Positions 15,808-24,875 are shown, counted from the stretch's first letter. The stretch: 64,000 nucleotides of DNA from an uncultured Clostridia bacterium (GCA_947086925.1 CAMUAL010000001.1:1-64000), one strand, 5' to 3'. A program made the numbers and translations. The notes: generated by a model from the letters alone, not told the origin.

Positions 15808-16674
15808 ATGTTTACTTTGTCCACCGATACTTCTTGCGACGTAAAGCGCAATGAACTTGACGAAGCGGGTATACCGTGGGTGCCGCTTACTTTTACGATT
15901 GACGGCGAAACACGACCCGACGATTTCACAACCGACGAACAGTATAAGGAATTTTACGCAAAAGTGCGCGGCGGCGCAATGCCCACCACAAGTCAGATAA
16001 CGGCATTTGCTCACGAAGAATTTTTCGAAAAGCTGATAGCGGACGGGGCAACCGATATTGTGCATTTAACGCTTTCGAGCGGACTCAGCGAAACGTATAA
16101 TCAGGCATGCAAGGGAGCGGCGGCGGTAATGGCGCGTCACCCCGACTGTACCGTAAATATAGTCGATTCGCTCGGCGCAACGCAGGTTCACCACATGGTG
16201 CTCGACGACGCGTCGGAATTGCAACGAAAAGGACTCTGCGGCGCAGAGGCGGCAAAAATACTTAACGCTCAGAACAAAAAAATTCACGTTCTTTTTATGG
16301 TAGACGACCTTAATCATCTGCGCAGAGGCGGTCGCGTTTCGGGCGTTGCCGCGGCAATAGGTACTCTGCTTAAAATCAAACCGATAATTGCGTTCGACAA
16401 AGAGGGTAAACTGCGCGTAGTTCATAAAGCCAAGGGCACTCGCAAAGCAATGGAATACGTAATAAGCGAAATCAAAAGGCATTCGCCCGACGTAAAAACG
16501 GTTTACATTGCGCAGGGCGACGCCGAAGAACTTTGCTCGGAGATGACCGAAATGCTTAAAAGCGAATTCGGGTGCGAAGTAAAATCGGGTTGGTGCGGAC
16601 CGGTAATAGGCGCGCACACGGGCGCGGGAATTTTGGGTATGATATTCAAGTGCGACCACGAGCGCGAACTTTAA
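15808..16674 (+). CDS. DegV family fatty-acid-binding protein
   Basis: DegV (FakB-like) proteins bind a fatty acid and present it to the kinase FakA so that exogenous fatty acids can enter phospholipid synthesis. 288 residues, cytoplasmic. Family motifs: TDTSCD at 6-11 (usually 'TDSxxDL'), MPTTSQ at 58-63, the lipid-binding TLSSGLSETY at 88-97, a central 'LRRGGRVSG' and C-terminal 'GPVIGAHTGAG'. No fakA gene is next to it. GGAGAG precedes the ATG, it has its own promoter, and a strong terminator follows, so it is monocistronic. Whether it prefers saturated or unsaturated acids cannot be read from the sequence. Confidence 0.93.
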   Translation: MFTLSTDTSCDVKRNELDEAGIPWVPLTFTIDGETRPDDFTTDEQYKEFYAKVRGGAMPTTSQITAFAHEEFFEKLIADGATDIVHLTLSSGLSETYNQACKGAAAVMARHPDCTVNIVDSLGATQVHHMVLDDASELQRKGLCGAEAAKILNAQNKKIHVLFMVDDLNHLRRGGRVSGVAAAIGTLLKIKPIIAFDKEGKLRVVHKAKGTRKAMEYVISEIKRHSPDVKTVYIAQGDAEELCSEMTEMLKSEFGCEVKSGWCGPVIGAHTGAGILGMIFKCDHEREL

Positions 16675-16702
16675 AATTTTATAAAATCGTAAAAACAAAA
16701 AC

Positions 16703-16745
16703 AATGCGAGAGCGAATTACTAAGCTCCCGCATTTTCTTTTTTTG
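16703..16745. terminator. Terminator between degV and the - strand esterase
   Basis: An 11-bp stem with one mismatch (16703-16713 with 16724-16734) followed by a T-rich run. Its left flank is A-rich, so it can also end the convergent esterase transcript. Confidence 0.8.
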
Positions 16746-16761
16746 TTGCAGTTTGCCTGAT

Positions 16762-18057
16762 TTAAATTCCGACGAAATAAGGCAAAAAGTTATAAAGAGC
16801 AAGATGCCAACAACTTATTGCGTGCTTGCATAACGGGAATACGTCGAAGCAAGTGTTTACGTTTTGTTTAAGACGGCTGTCTGCTTTAAGAAATTCGCGA
16901 TATTCTTTGATTTGTCCCGAAAGCGGAAAATCGAAACTGCCCGAACTTACGTACAGATAATTTATCGGCAGGACTTTAAATTCGTCGCTCATAGCCGTTT
17001 TGCCGTAATAGTCTATATCGGTGCGACTTCCGCTGAAAACGCCGAAGTAGGAAAAATAATCAAGGCTTCCGCAAAGCGCGGAGTGTAGCGTGGTAACCGC
17101 TCCTCGCGATAATCCCGCAAAAGCGCGGTGATTTCGGCTGTTTATAAATCCCTCGTCGGTAGTGTCGGCGGCGTAGGTGGAATACGTGCTTTCGATAAGC
17201 GGCATTAAATCGTTCCGCAGTTCGTCTTTAAACGAATAAGTCAGTTCGTCGAGATTATCCGCGCAGTCGTTTTCGGTGTAGAACGACGGTGTTACTATTA
17301 TAAGAGGCTTTATTATTTTGCGGTGAATCATGTTGTCTACCATGGTTTTGTTATAGCCGTAAGTTTTAAGCCAATACTCCTCGTCGTCGCCCGTGCCGTG
17401 CATAAGGTATAAAATATCGTACTCGTTTTCTTCCGTGTATCCGTAAGGCAGGTATACCCATGCTTTTTTCGTAACTTCTCGGTTGTCGGTGGCGTAGGCT
17501 TTTGTTTTGTATTCGATGGCTGAAAGAGTCCCTTTTTCGGGGCAGTCGGCTTTGTCGAAAATATCGGGGACAGCCCATATTTCGCGCCCGCAGTAGTCGC
17601 GCCCGTTAGCGTTCGAAATATTCACTCCGCCGAATATAACGCAAAATAATAAAACCGCCGCTGTTGCCGCAATGACGGGAATACGGAATAACCGCGGCTT
17701 TAACTTATCTTTAATCTGAAATACAAGCGCGGCGACTCCGCCCGCAAATAAAACCGCCGCCTGAACGAAAAAGGTAAAATTGAAAAGCGGCATGCCGGCG
17801 TAATTCGTGTTGCAACCTATTATAAAATATATAATTCCCACTGCCGCTCCGAGCCCGCTTAGGCGCAGAGTGAATCCGAGTAATACAATAAGGCATAAAC
17901 ATAAATTTACCGCAAGCATAACCGTAAAGGTAGTGATTTCGCCGAGCGCGGCATACCTTATCACGTCGATTACCGACATTAGTAAACTTAATATAAAAGC
18001 CGAAAAAGCGAACAAATCGCATTTACTGTACTTTTTAAATAACTCTTTTACGTTCAT
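16762..18057 (-). CDS. Membrane-anchored esterase (esterase D / feruloyl esterase-like)
   Basis: 431 residues with two parts. The N-terminal 150 residues hold about five membrane segments (roughly 14-31, 40-60, 64-82, 90-112 and 125-142). The rest is an esterase-D type alpha/beta hydrolase, probably outside the cell: 'YLPYGYTEE..YDILYLMHG' is the family's entry strand, GLSRG gives the nucleophile serine at 317, and a histidine occurs in the C-terminal CKHAISCWHLAL segment. Similar domains act as feruloyl or acetyl esterases on plant polysaccharides, though the substrate here is unknown. The ATG at 18057 follows GAGGTG; a start 10 codons upstream lacks a site. It diverges from the GH3 glucosidase, suggesting a joint role. 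Confidence 0.85.
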   Translation of the reverse strand: MNVKELFKKYSKCDLFAFSAFILSLLMSVIDVIRYAALGEITTFTVMLAVNLCLCLIVLLGFTLRLSGLGAAVGIIYFIIGCNTNYAGMPLFNFTFFVQAAVLFAGGVAALVFQIKDKLKPRLFRIPVIAATAAVLLFCVIFGGVNISNANGRDYCGREIWAVPDIFDKADCPEKGTLSAIEYKTKAYATDNREVTKKAWVYLPYGYTEENEYDILYLMHGTGDDEEYWLKTYGYNKTMVDNMIHRKIIKPLIIVTPSFYTENDCADNLDELTYSFKDELRNDLMPLIESTYSTYAADTTDEGFINSRNHRAFAGLSRGAVTTLHSALCGSLDYFSYFGVFSGSRTDIDYYGKTAMSDEFKVLPINYLYVSSGSFDFPLSGQIKEYREFLKADSRLKQNVNTCFDVFPLCKHAISCWHLALYNFLPYFVGI

Positions 18058-18086
18058 TTCGCACCTCATGCTTTTATTGTACAACA

Positions 18087-18116
18087 TATATAAGTAAAAG
18101 AAAAGGATACGTGCAA
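18087..18116 (-). promoter_or_regulatory. Promoter of the membrane esterase
   Basis: On the - strand TTGCAC (18111-18116), 18 bp, TATATA (18087-18092). It overlaps one copy of the 8-bp direct repeat at 18109-18116. Confidence 0.4.
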
Positions 18117-18137
18117 TTTTTGCATAAAAACGTGCAA
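18109..18137. promoter_or_regulatory. Candidate operator in the esterase-GH3 divergent region
   Basis: ACGTGCAA occurs twice in the same direction at 18109-18116 and 18130-18137, exactly 21 bp apart (two helical turns), with a TGCAA/TTGCA inverted repeat between them. It abuts the GH3 -35 and overlaps the esterase -35, a position fit for one regulator acting on both. Confidence 0.4.
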
Positions 18138-18140
18138 AAT

Positions 18141-18168
18141 TTGACAGTTTTGTTTCCTTTTATTAAAT
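18141..18168 (+). promoter_or_regulatory. Promoter of the GH3 operon
   Basis: TTGACA (18141-18146), 16 bp, TTAAAT (18163-18168). The -35 is perfect and the -10 is poor, which would fit an activator-dependent promoter. Confidence 0.45.
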
Positions 18169-18242
18169 CCCTTGTTAAAATTTTTTTGCGTCGGGTGAAT
18201 AGGTGTAAACCCGTTAAGCAAAGATAACAAGGAGGAACATGA

Positions 18243-21200
18243 ATGAAGAAAGCAACCAAAATCAAAATGATGCACGGACTCATGACGGTTGCGGTTACGT
18301 TGTTTGCGGTATTACTGTGCGCAACGTCGCTGGCAAACACACGCGCATCGTTTATCAACAATGCGCTCGGTACAACCAACTACACACTTAAAAAAGTTGG
18401 TACCGACGATAAAGTGGACGCTACGTACTTTAAGTCGCAGTACACTTCGCTTAAAGATATGATTGATGCGAAAAACGAAGTGGCGGTTGAAATATCGCGC
18501 GAGGGCAGTGTGCTTCTTAAAAACGAAAACAACGCGCTTCCGCTCGACAAGAGCACCGAAACCGTTACTATTTGGGGTTTGAACAGCCATAACCCCGTGT
18601 TGGGCGGCAATATAGGCTCTAACGTAGGCGTTAATGCCTCGGCGGGACAGAAGCTGTACGGCATAAAAGAAGCTCTTGCCGAAAGAAAATTCAACTTAAA
18701 TCAGCAATTTATAGATTTTTACGCATCTTCCGCTTTGGACGATTACAGATTGAAAGCGTCGATGTTCGGCAACGTGACGTACGGGCACGGACTTACGACC
18801 GCGTTTACGCCGTCTATGCCTATGGGCACGACTTATCCCGTGGGCGAAGCTCCCGCAAGCGCGTACGGTACGGATTTGCTTAATTCGGCGAAAAACACCG
18901 CGGCGGTTGTAGTGCTTACCCGCGACAGCTCTGAGGCGGCGGACTATTTGCCTACAATGACAAACTCCACCCCCGGCGACAGCAATGAGACAACCATTTT
19001 GGGACTTTCGAACAACGAAAAAGCAATGTTGGAGCTTGCAAAAGCCAACAGCACAAAGGTTATAGTGCTCATAAACGCCGACAACCAAATGGAAATAGAG
19101 GAGCTTAAAACCGACGACGAAATAGATTCGATACTGTGGGTCGGAGCCCCCGGCGTAAACGGATTTTTGGGCGTAGCCGATATTCTTTCGGGCGACGCGG
19201 TTCCGTCGGGTCATTTAACCGACACCTATGCGGTAAGCAGTCTTTCTTCTCCCGCAATGAAGAATTTCGGTTCCAAAAACTTCGATTTGACGGGTGTCGA
19301 AATTACGAGTAACGACCGCGCAAATTGGTTCGTAGTTGAAAACGAGGGAATTTACGTAGGCTATAAATACTACGAAACCCGTTACGAAGACCAAATCATG
19401 AACGCGGGCAACGCGACTTCCACTGTGGGAAGTTCGACTTCCGAGGCGTGGGATTATGCAAAAGAAGTATCGTATCCCTTCGGTTACGGACTCAGTTACA
19501 CCACGTTTAAGCAAGAACTCAAATCGGTTGAATTAACCGTGGGCGGAACGGGCAAAGCCGTTGTGGAAGTTACCAATACGGGCGACTACGACGGAAAATC
19601 GGTTGTTCAGCTTTACGTTCAGACCCCTTACACCTCGGGCGGTCTTGAAAAATCGGCGGTTCAGCTTTTGGCTTTCGGCAAAACGGACGTTCTTGACAAA
19701 AACGGCGGACATGAAACCGTGACAATCGAGTTCGACCCCGTATACATGGCTTCATACGACGAAAAAGCCGTTAAACGCAACGGCAAAGCGGGCGCATGGG
19801 TTTTGGAAGAAGGCAACTATTACTTTGCGATAGGTAACGGCGCGCACCACGCCCTTAACAATATCATCGCCCTTAAAGACAGCGGTAAAACTTCTTCGCT
19901 TATAAGAATCAACAACGAAGAAGTAAATGCAAGCAACGCAAAAATGTGGCATCTCGGCAGTACCGATATGGAAACGTATTCGGAAAACGTGGAAAACGCA
20001 TTGCAGGATATGGACGTAAATACCCGTATTCCCGATACCGTGGAATACGTAACCCGTAGCGATTGGACTAAGGGTTGGGAAACCATAACCGCTATTACTC
20101 CCACTGCCGAAATGGTTACCGAACTTAAAAACGCCAAATTCCAACTTACCGAAAACGGCAAAGCCGGCGACGTAATTTGGGGCGCGAACAACGGACTCAA
20201 TGCGGCTAACTTCATACTTCTCGACGACGAAGGCAAATACGCGGGCGTAGTCGATTTCAGCGACCCTCAGTGGGATAAACTCGTTCAGCAAATAGATTTC
20301 GACGAAGCGGTTGCGTTTATCGAGCAAGGCGGCGATAAAAACTTAGAGCCTCTGCTTAGCATCAACCTCGGCGAATCCATTTGGTACGACGGACCCATAG
20401 GCGTAGCCCCCGATCAGCTTTTGGATTACACCGTTCGTTGGGACAGCAGCAACGAAGTACACGTAACCGAACCCACCTACGTTAAAGCGGACGACGAGCG
20501 TGCTACGTGGAAAGCGGGCGGCATGCCCACCGAGCCGATTGTGGCTTCTACCTTTAACTACGAGCTTGTTTACTTACAGGGCGTAATGTTCGGCGAAGAA
20601 TCTCTTTGGATAAACAACAACGCGCTTTGCGGACCCGGACTCAATTTGCACCGCACTCCGTACAACGCGCGTAACCACGAGTATTACAGCGAGGACTCGG
20701 TGCTCACTTCGCTCATGGGCGAAGCGGTGTGCAAAGGCGCGCTTACAAAAGGCTTGCAGATGATGCCCAAGCACCTTGCCTTTAACCATCAGGAAGACAA
20801 ACGTGCGGCAATAGCCACGTTTATGAACGAGCAGTCGGCGCGCGAGAACGAACTCCGCGGTTTCTACGGCTGTATGGCAAATAACTACGCGCTCGGCTGC
20901 ATGACGGCGTTCAACCGCGCCGGAACGCTGTTCTCGGGCGCTCACCCCGGATTGCAGGAACAGATAATCCGCAACGAATGGGGATTCACCGGTTGGCTTA
21001 TTACCGACATGATTAACGGCGGCGATTATATGAATTGGCGCGACATAGTGTTCGGCGGCGGCGGAACGTGTTGTACGTCTAATGCGTATGCCAACACCGC
21101 GATAGGGTCGATGACTTCGGACGCAAACAAAGAGCTTATCAAAAAAGACTATGCATTCCAAGAAAAGATGCAAACCGCGCTTAAATATTTCGTGTACAAC

Positions 21201-21371
21201 GAAATCCGCAGTAATACCATGAACGGCGTAACCGCTAACATGAGATTCGTTTACGTTCGCACGTGGTGGCAGAATACGCTTATTGCAGCCGACGTAATCG
21301 TAGGCGTGGCAATGGCGGCGGCTATAACGGGCTATGTGCTTATGTTTGTACTCAAAAAGAAAGAAGCGTAA
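18243..21371 (+). CDS. GH3 beta-glucosidase with swapped domain order, anchored at both ends
   Basis: 1042 residues. Usual GH3 enzymes run TIM barrel, then alpha/beta sandwich, then fibronectin-like domain. Here the sandwich domain comes first (EISREGSVLLKNENNALPL, 84-101), the fibronectin-like domain follows (about 430-550), and the barrel comes last: GPGLNLHRTPYNARN, 'KHLAFN' (Lys843-His844) and LITDM with the nucleophile Asp922. This order is known from some rumen Clostridia glucosidases. Membrane segments sit at about 11-31 and 1008-1036, with KKKEA at the end, so the catalytic part is held outside by both termini. It releases glucose or related sugars from beta-glycosides; exact substrate unknown. 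GGAGG precedes the ATG. It is followed by a four-helix membrane protein. Confidence 0.92.
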   Translation: MKKATKIKMMHGLMTVAVTLFAVLLCATSLANTRASFINNALGTTNYTLKKVGTDDKVDATYFKSQYTSLKDMIDAKNEVAVEISREGSVLLKNENNALPLDKSTETVTIWGLNSHNPVLGGNIGSNVGVNASAGQKLYGIKEALAERKFNLNQQFIDFYASSALDDYRLKASMFGNVTYGHGLTTAFTPSMPMGTTYPVGEAPASAYGTDLLNSAKNTAAVVVLTRDSSEAADYLPTMTNSTPGDSNETTILGLSNNEKAMLELAKANSTKVIVLINADNQMEIEELKTDDEIDSILWVGAPGVNGFLGVADILSGDAVPSGHLTDTYAVSSLSSPAMKNFGSKNFDLTGVEITSNDRANWFVVENEGIYVGYKYYETRYEDQIMNAGNATSTVGSSTSEAWDYAKEVSYPFGYGLSYTTFKQELKSVELTVGGTGKAVVEVTNTGDYDGKSVVQLYVQTPYTSGGLEKSAVQLLAFGKTDVLDKNGGHETVTIEFDPVYMASYDEKAVKRNGKAGAWVLEEGNYYFAIGNGAHHALNNIIALKDSGKTSSLIRINNEEVNASNAKMWHLGSTDMETYSENVENALQDMDVNTRIPDTVEYVTRSDWTKGWETITAITPTAEMVTELKNAKFQLTENGKAGDVIWGANNGLNAANFILLDDEGKYAGVVDFSDPQWDKLVQQIDFDEAVAFIEQGGDKNLEPLLSINLGESIWYDGPIGVAPDQLLDYTVRWDSSNEVHVTEPTYVKADDERATWKAGGMPTEPIVASTFNYELVYLQGVMFGEESLWINNNALCGPGLNLHRTPYNARNHEYYSEDSVLTSLMGEAVCKGALTKGLQMMPKHLAFNHQEDKRAAIATFMNEQSARENELRGFYGCMANNYALGCMTAFNRAGTLFSGAHPGLQEQIIRNEWGFTGWLITDMINGGDYMNWRDIVFGGGGTCCTSNAYANTAIGSMTSDANKELIKKDYAFQEKMQTALKYFVYNEIRSNTMNGVTANMRFVYVRTWWQNTLIAADVIVGVAMAAAITGYVLMFVLKKKEA

Positions 21372-21390
21372 AAGGGGAGGTAAATAGAAA

Positions 21391-21795
21391 ATGAAATTCA
21401 GTATAAAAGACAAGGGAATAGGAATTTACCTCGGCGCCGCGGCATTTATACTCTCGCTTGTAACCGTTATACTTTACGCCACGGCGTACAACAGCGTGTC
21501 GTCGTCGCTCGCACTTTTGATAGTGGGCATGATAGTGCTTATAGGCACGGTGGTTGCGGTATTCTTTATAAAAACTCATTGGCTCAATCTCGGATTTTTG
21601 GTTGCGGCTATGCTGTTCGGAATCGCGCTTGTAACGGGACTTAACGTACAGCTTGACGGTATAGGCTACGTTATCGCGGGACTTAACCCGTATTCCACAA
21701 TATCGACTTACGTTTCGTCGGCGATAATAGGAATAATAACGCTTATTGTAACGGTAGTCGCATCCTTCTTCGGGGTAAACAAATCCGAAGAATAA
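21391..21795 (+). CDS. Four-helix membrane protein, unknown function
   Basis: 134 residues with four membrane segments (about 11-31, 39-60, 67-86 and 106-128), short loops, a basic N-terminus and a charged C-terminus. No family is recognised. It begins 19 bp after the GH3 gene, has a strong GGGGAGG site, and ends at a terminator, so it belongs to the glucosidase operon. Because the GH3 enzyme is itself membrane-bound by both ends, a role as a partner or assembly factor is plausible, but that is inferred from position only. Confidence 0.75.
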   Translation: MKFSIKDKGIGIYLGAAAFILSLVTVILYATAYNSVSSSLALLIVGMIVLIGTVVAVFFIKTHWLNLGFLVAAMLFGIALVTGLNVQLDGIGYVIAGLNPYSTISTYVSSAIIGIITLIVTVVASFFGVNKSEE

Positions 21796-21810
21796 AACTT
21801 AATACGCGGC

Positions 21811-21845
21811 AAAACAGCCGCCCCGTATGTGGGCGGCTGTTTTTA
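21811..21845 (+). terminator. Intrinsic terminator of the GH3 operon
   Basis: A perfect 13-bp stem rich in GC (21811-21823 with 21831-21843), 7-nt loop and T5. Confidence 0.93.
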
Positions 21846-21864
21846 CGTTTTTTGAAAATGGGTA

Positions 21865-21893
21865 TTGATTTTTTCTGATTTCTGTGTTATAAT
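21865..21893 (+). promoter_or_regulatory. Promoter of the two-component system
   Basis: TTGATT (21865-21870), 17 bp, TATAAT (21888-21893) with TGT before it (extended -10). The leader to the ATG at 21992 is about 90 nt. Confidence 0.7.
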
Positions 21894-21991
21894 ATCTAAC
21901 ATAATACAAAACCGATAAAAAATAATCAAAAGAATCGAAAGACAATACCTTTTTCCCAATTACCCTAAATTTATTACTATGAGGTTGACTG

Positions 21992-22717
21992 ATGATTAAA
22001 ATTGCGGTGGTAGATGATAAGCAGTCCTATGTAACTCTTATAAGCGAGTACATAGAACAGTTTTCGCGTGACAACGGAATTACCTGCGAAGTAAAAGGTT
22101 TTGCGGGGGGGGGCACGCTTGTAAATAATTACCGTTGCGATTACGACGCGGTTTTTCTCGACATAGAAATGCCCGGTATCGACGGCATGAGTCTTGCGCA
22201 AAATCTGCGCGAGAAAGACAGCGAGCTTATAATAGTTTTTATAACTCATCTCATGAAAATGGCGGTAAAGGGCTACGAGGTAAACGCATTTTCGTTTTTG
22301 TTAAAACCTGTAAGCTACGCCGACTTTGCGGCGGTTATGAAAAAGATTCACGAGCGCGTGCGCGCGAAATCCGAGCTTAAAAGCAAAAGCATTTTCGTAA
22401 ACGTGAAAACGGGCGTGAAAAAGCTGATAATAGACGATATTTATTATCTCGAAAGCCGCGGGCATTACGTAAACTTTCATACCGCAGACGGCACGTATCA
22501 AACTCTCGGAAAGCTCTGCGACTATGTGTCGGCTTTGGAGCCGCTCGATTTTTGTTCGTCGAGCAAGTCGTTTCTTGTGAATTTAAGGTACGTAAACGAA
22601 ATCCGCGCCACCGAAGTTCTTGTTGCAAACGGAGTTGCAACGCTTACGCGTTCGCACAAACACGAATTTAAAGATAAGTTCACAACGTACATAAATTCTT
22701 CTCGCGCACGGGTGTGA
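21992..22717 (+). CDS. LytTR-family response regulator containing a G9 tract
   Basis: 241 residues: a receiver domain (1-120) with acidic DD at 8-9, the phosphorylated Asp57 in FLDIEMPG and Lys105 in LLKPVS, then a LytTR DNA-binding domain (about 140-237). This is the AgrA/LytR group, which binds pairs of short direct repeats. Residues 38-42 (AGGGT) are coded across nine consecutive G bases (22105-22113) using GGG codons that are rare nearby. The length fits the family, so the gene is in the open frame as sequenced, but slippage by one base would truncate it. It is paired with the GHKL kinase three bases downstream. Target genes are unknown; the GH3 operon lies just upstream. Confidence 0.93.
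   Translation: MIKIAVVDDKQSYVTLISEYIEQFSRDNGITCEVKGFAGGGTLVNNYRCDYDAVFLDIEMPGIDGMSLAQNLREKDSELIIVFITHLMKMAVKGYEVNAFSFLLKPVSYADFAAVMKKIHERVRAKSELKSKSIFVNVKTGVKKLIIDDIYYLESRGHYVNFHTADGTYQTLGKLCDYVSALEPLDFCSSSKSFLVNLRYVNEIRATEVLVANGVATLTRSHKHEFKDKFTTYINSSRARV
22105..22113 (+). repeat. G9 homopolymer inside the response regulator
   Basis: Nine consecutive G in the receiver-domain coding sequence, spanning codons 38-41. Gain or loss of one base shifts the frame. Confidence 0.85.
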
Positions 22718-22720
22718 CTT

Positions 22721-23992
22721 ATGGCGGAAATATTTCTCGTTTACAACTATATCGCCGTAATAGTTTTCACCGTGCAGTTGTTTGTTGCGCAGTTGCAGTT
22801 CTGCGTGTTTTTGAGAAGACGAAAAAGGTTTTTGCTTCGTATACTGCTCGGTTTTGCCGTGCTTGTTCTGCTTGCGTGTCCCATAGGGGCGGTAGCTAAT
22901 ATTTTCGATAATTCGTTCGGCATGCGCTCGCTTGCCATTTTCGTGCTTTCGGTCGCGCTGTTCGTATTCTGTTTTAAAACGGATTTCATCGATGTACTGT
23001 TCCGCTGTTCGTGCGGCGTATTTTTGCAAAATTTCGCGGCAAGCATGCAAGATGTTTTGTCGGATATTTCGGGCGAAACAGGTTACAATCCGCTGTCGGT
23101 CTGGATGTTTATAAGCTTTATTTGCTGTTACGTTTTGTGTTGGTTCTTATGCGCGCGCAGACTTAAAGGCAAACACGGCGTGGGAGTGGATAAAATTTTT
23201 ACGCTTGTAATGACTTTGCTCGGCTACGTTATTTGCGACGTTGTGTTTACTCAGTCCACTCGAATGCCCGATATGACTCACAGGATACTGTGGCAGATTA
23301 CTCTCGCGTTTTGCGATTTGTTCTCGCTTATGCTTTTGTTTTCGGTGCTCAACCGCAAGGTGATAGAGGAGGAAAAAATAATTCTCGAACAGCTCGTGCG
23401 CGAAAATGCGCGTAAGTACGAGTTGGAACAAAGCACCGCCGACATAATAAACATGAAGTGTCACGACATCAAATATCATTTGGATATGCTCAAATTAAAG
23501 GACGGCGAACAAAATTCCGTGGACGAAATCAAGCGCGCCGTTTCCATTTACGACAATATAGCAAAAACGGGGAACGTAGCTCTCGATTTGATTTTATCCG
23601 AGCGTTCGCTTCACTGCGAGCAGTACGGAATAAGGTTTCTGTACATGGCGGACGGGCAATGTCTGAACAGATTTGCGCTTACCGACGTTGCGGGCATATT
23701 CGGGAACTTACTCGATAACGCAATCGAGTATCTTAAATCGGCGCCCGACGACACCGACCGCGTGCTTAATTTGCAAGTTTCCGAAAAACCGCAGGGAGTC
23801 TGCATACACGTGGAAAATCCGTGCCGTGCCGATTTGAATTTCGTAAACGGTTTGCCCAAAAGCACGAAGGGCGATGACAATTACCACGGATTCGGCATTA
23901 AAAGCGTTCGCTACACCGTACAGAAGTACGGCGGCAATCTTGTGGTGAACCGTTCGGACAACATGTTTACCGTGGATATTTTCATACCGTAG
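22721..23992 (+). CDS. GHKL-type sensor histidine kinase
   Basis: 423 residues. The N-terminal 210 residues hold six or so membrane segments, the AgrC/ComD layout that senses peptides or other envelope signals. A coiled linker rich in Glu and Lys precedes the H-box MKCHDIKYHL with the phospho-acceptor His248. The GHKL ATPase follows, with the N-box GIFGNLLDNAIEY and the G-box HGFGIKSV, and no separate F-box. It starts three bases after the response regulator stop, with a weak site, so it depends on coupled translation and would be affected by frame slippage in the regulator. No small peptide precursor gene is visible next to the pair, so the signal is unknown. Confidence 0.93.
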   Translation: MAEIFLVYNYIAVIVFTVQLFVAQLQFCVFLRRRKRFLLRILLGFAVLVLLACPIGAVANIFDNSFGMRSLAIFVLSVALFVFCFKTDFIDVLFRCSCGVFLQNFAASMQDVLSDISGETGYNPLSVWMFISFICCYVLCWFLCARRLKGKHGVGVDKIFTLVMTLLGYVICDVVFTQSTRMPDMTHRILWQITLAFCDLFSLMLLFSVLNRKVIEEEKIILEQLVRENARKYELEQSTADIINMKCHDIKYHLDMLKLKDGEQNSVDEIKRAVSIYDNIAKTGNVALDLILSERSLHCEQYGIRFLYMADGQCLNRFALTDVAGIFGNLLDNAIEYLKSAPDDTDRVLNLQVSEKPQGVCIHVENPCRADLNFVNGLPKSTKGDDNYHGFGIKSVRYTVQKYGGNLVVNRSDNMFTVDIFIP

Positions 23993-24009
23993 AAAAAATA
24001 TAAAGAATA

Positions 24010-24038
24010 TTGACAACTTTTATAAGCGGGTGTATAAT
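24010..24038 (+). promoter_or_regulatory. Consensus promoter of the nfeD-flotillin operon
   Basis: TTGACA (24010-24015), 17 bp, TATAAT (24033-24038): a perfect sigma-A consensus. It leaves a leader of about 155 nt before the ATG at 24199; a GCCG/CGGC hairpin near 24050-24080 may form in it. Confidence 0.75.
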
Positions 24039-24198
24039 TAAATTGTATATGCCGCTTTAAACGCGCCCGCGCTTTCGGCTCATCCGATTTAATCTTAATT
24101 TAATATTACTTTAATAGATATAATAAAATATTTATGGTACAATTATATCGTATTTAAAATAAATACTTTAAATAGGGTATATTATAAGGAGAACAAAA

Positions 24199-24837
24199 AT
24201 GGCATGGTGGAACGAACTGCATATTTTGCAGCAGATACTGTTTGTAATCGGTTGCGCGTCTACGCTGTTTATGATAATTCAGATAATCCTTTTGGCGATA
24301 GGCAGCGGCGATAACGACGCGTCGTTTGACGGCGATACGAGCGTAGACGACGTTGATACGATTAACGACGGAGGTTCGGGGTTTACTATTTTCGGGCTTA
24401 AAATACTTAGCGTGCGCAGTGCCATTGCGTTTTTGGCAGTGGGCAGTTGGCTCACGTTTGCTCTGTTTTACTCAATCGAATTTTGGGCTCTCATTCCCGG
24501 TATTGCGGCAGGCATTGCGGCGGCGTTTCTGATTGCTTTGTTTTTCAAAGCGACCGAAAAACTGCAAAACAGCGGCAATCTTAAAATAGAAAACACCGTG
24601 GGAAAATCCGCCGAGGTTTATCTTACTATTCCCGCACTCAGAAAGGGTAACGGCAAGGTGAACGTATACGTTCAGGAACGCTACGTCGAACTCGAAGCCG
24701 TTACCGACAGTCCCGAACCAATTAAAACGGGCGACCGCGTTAAGATTATAGGAACCGAAAGCGAAGGTACTCTTTTGGTAGAACCGTACGGCGCGGAAAT
24801 CAAGCAGGAAACCGCACGGCAGGAAAAAGCCGAGTAA
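24199..24837 (+). CDS. NfeD-like membrane protein
   Basis: 212 residues: a membrane segment at about 13-34, an Asp-rich outside loop (37-58), two further hydrophobic segments (about 72-92 and 95-115), then a soluble C-terminal OB-fold domain (about 130-200) containing 'VGKSAEVYLTIP..RKGNGKV' and 'GDRVKIIGTE', as in the NfeD family. NfeD proteins partner the SPFH protein encoded beside them and help organise membrane microdomains. Here the flotillin gene follows at 24876, 38 bp on, in the same transcript, confirming the classical pair. AAGGAG precedes the ATG. The tail is charged and Glu-rich. Confidence 0.88.
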   Translation: MAWWNELHILQQILFVIGCASTLFMIIQIILLAIGSGDNDASFDGDTSVDDVDTINDGGSGFTIFGLKILSVRSAIAFLAVGSWLTFALFYSIEFWALIPGIAAGIAAAFLIALFFKATEKLQNSGNLKIENTVGKSAEVYLTIPALRKGNGKVNVYVQERYVELEAVTDSPEPIKTGDRVKIIGTESEGTLLVEPYGAEIKQETARQEKAE

Positions 24838-24875
24838 TTAAAGAAAATAAAAACAAAAGGAGATAAAAACAAAAA

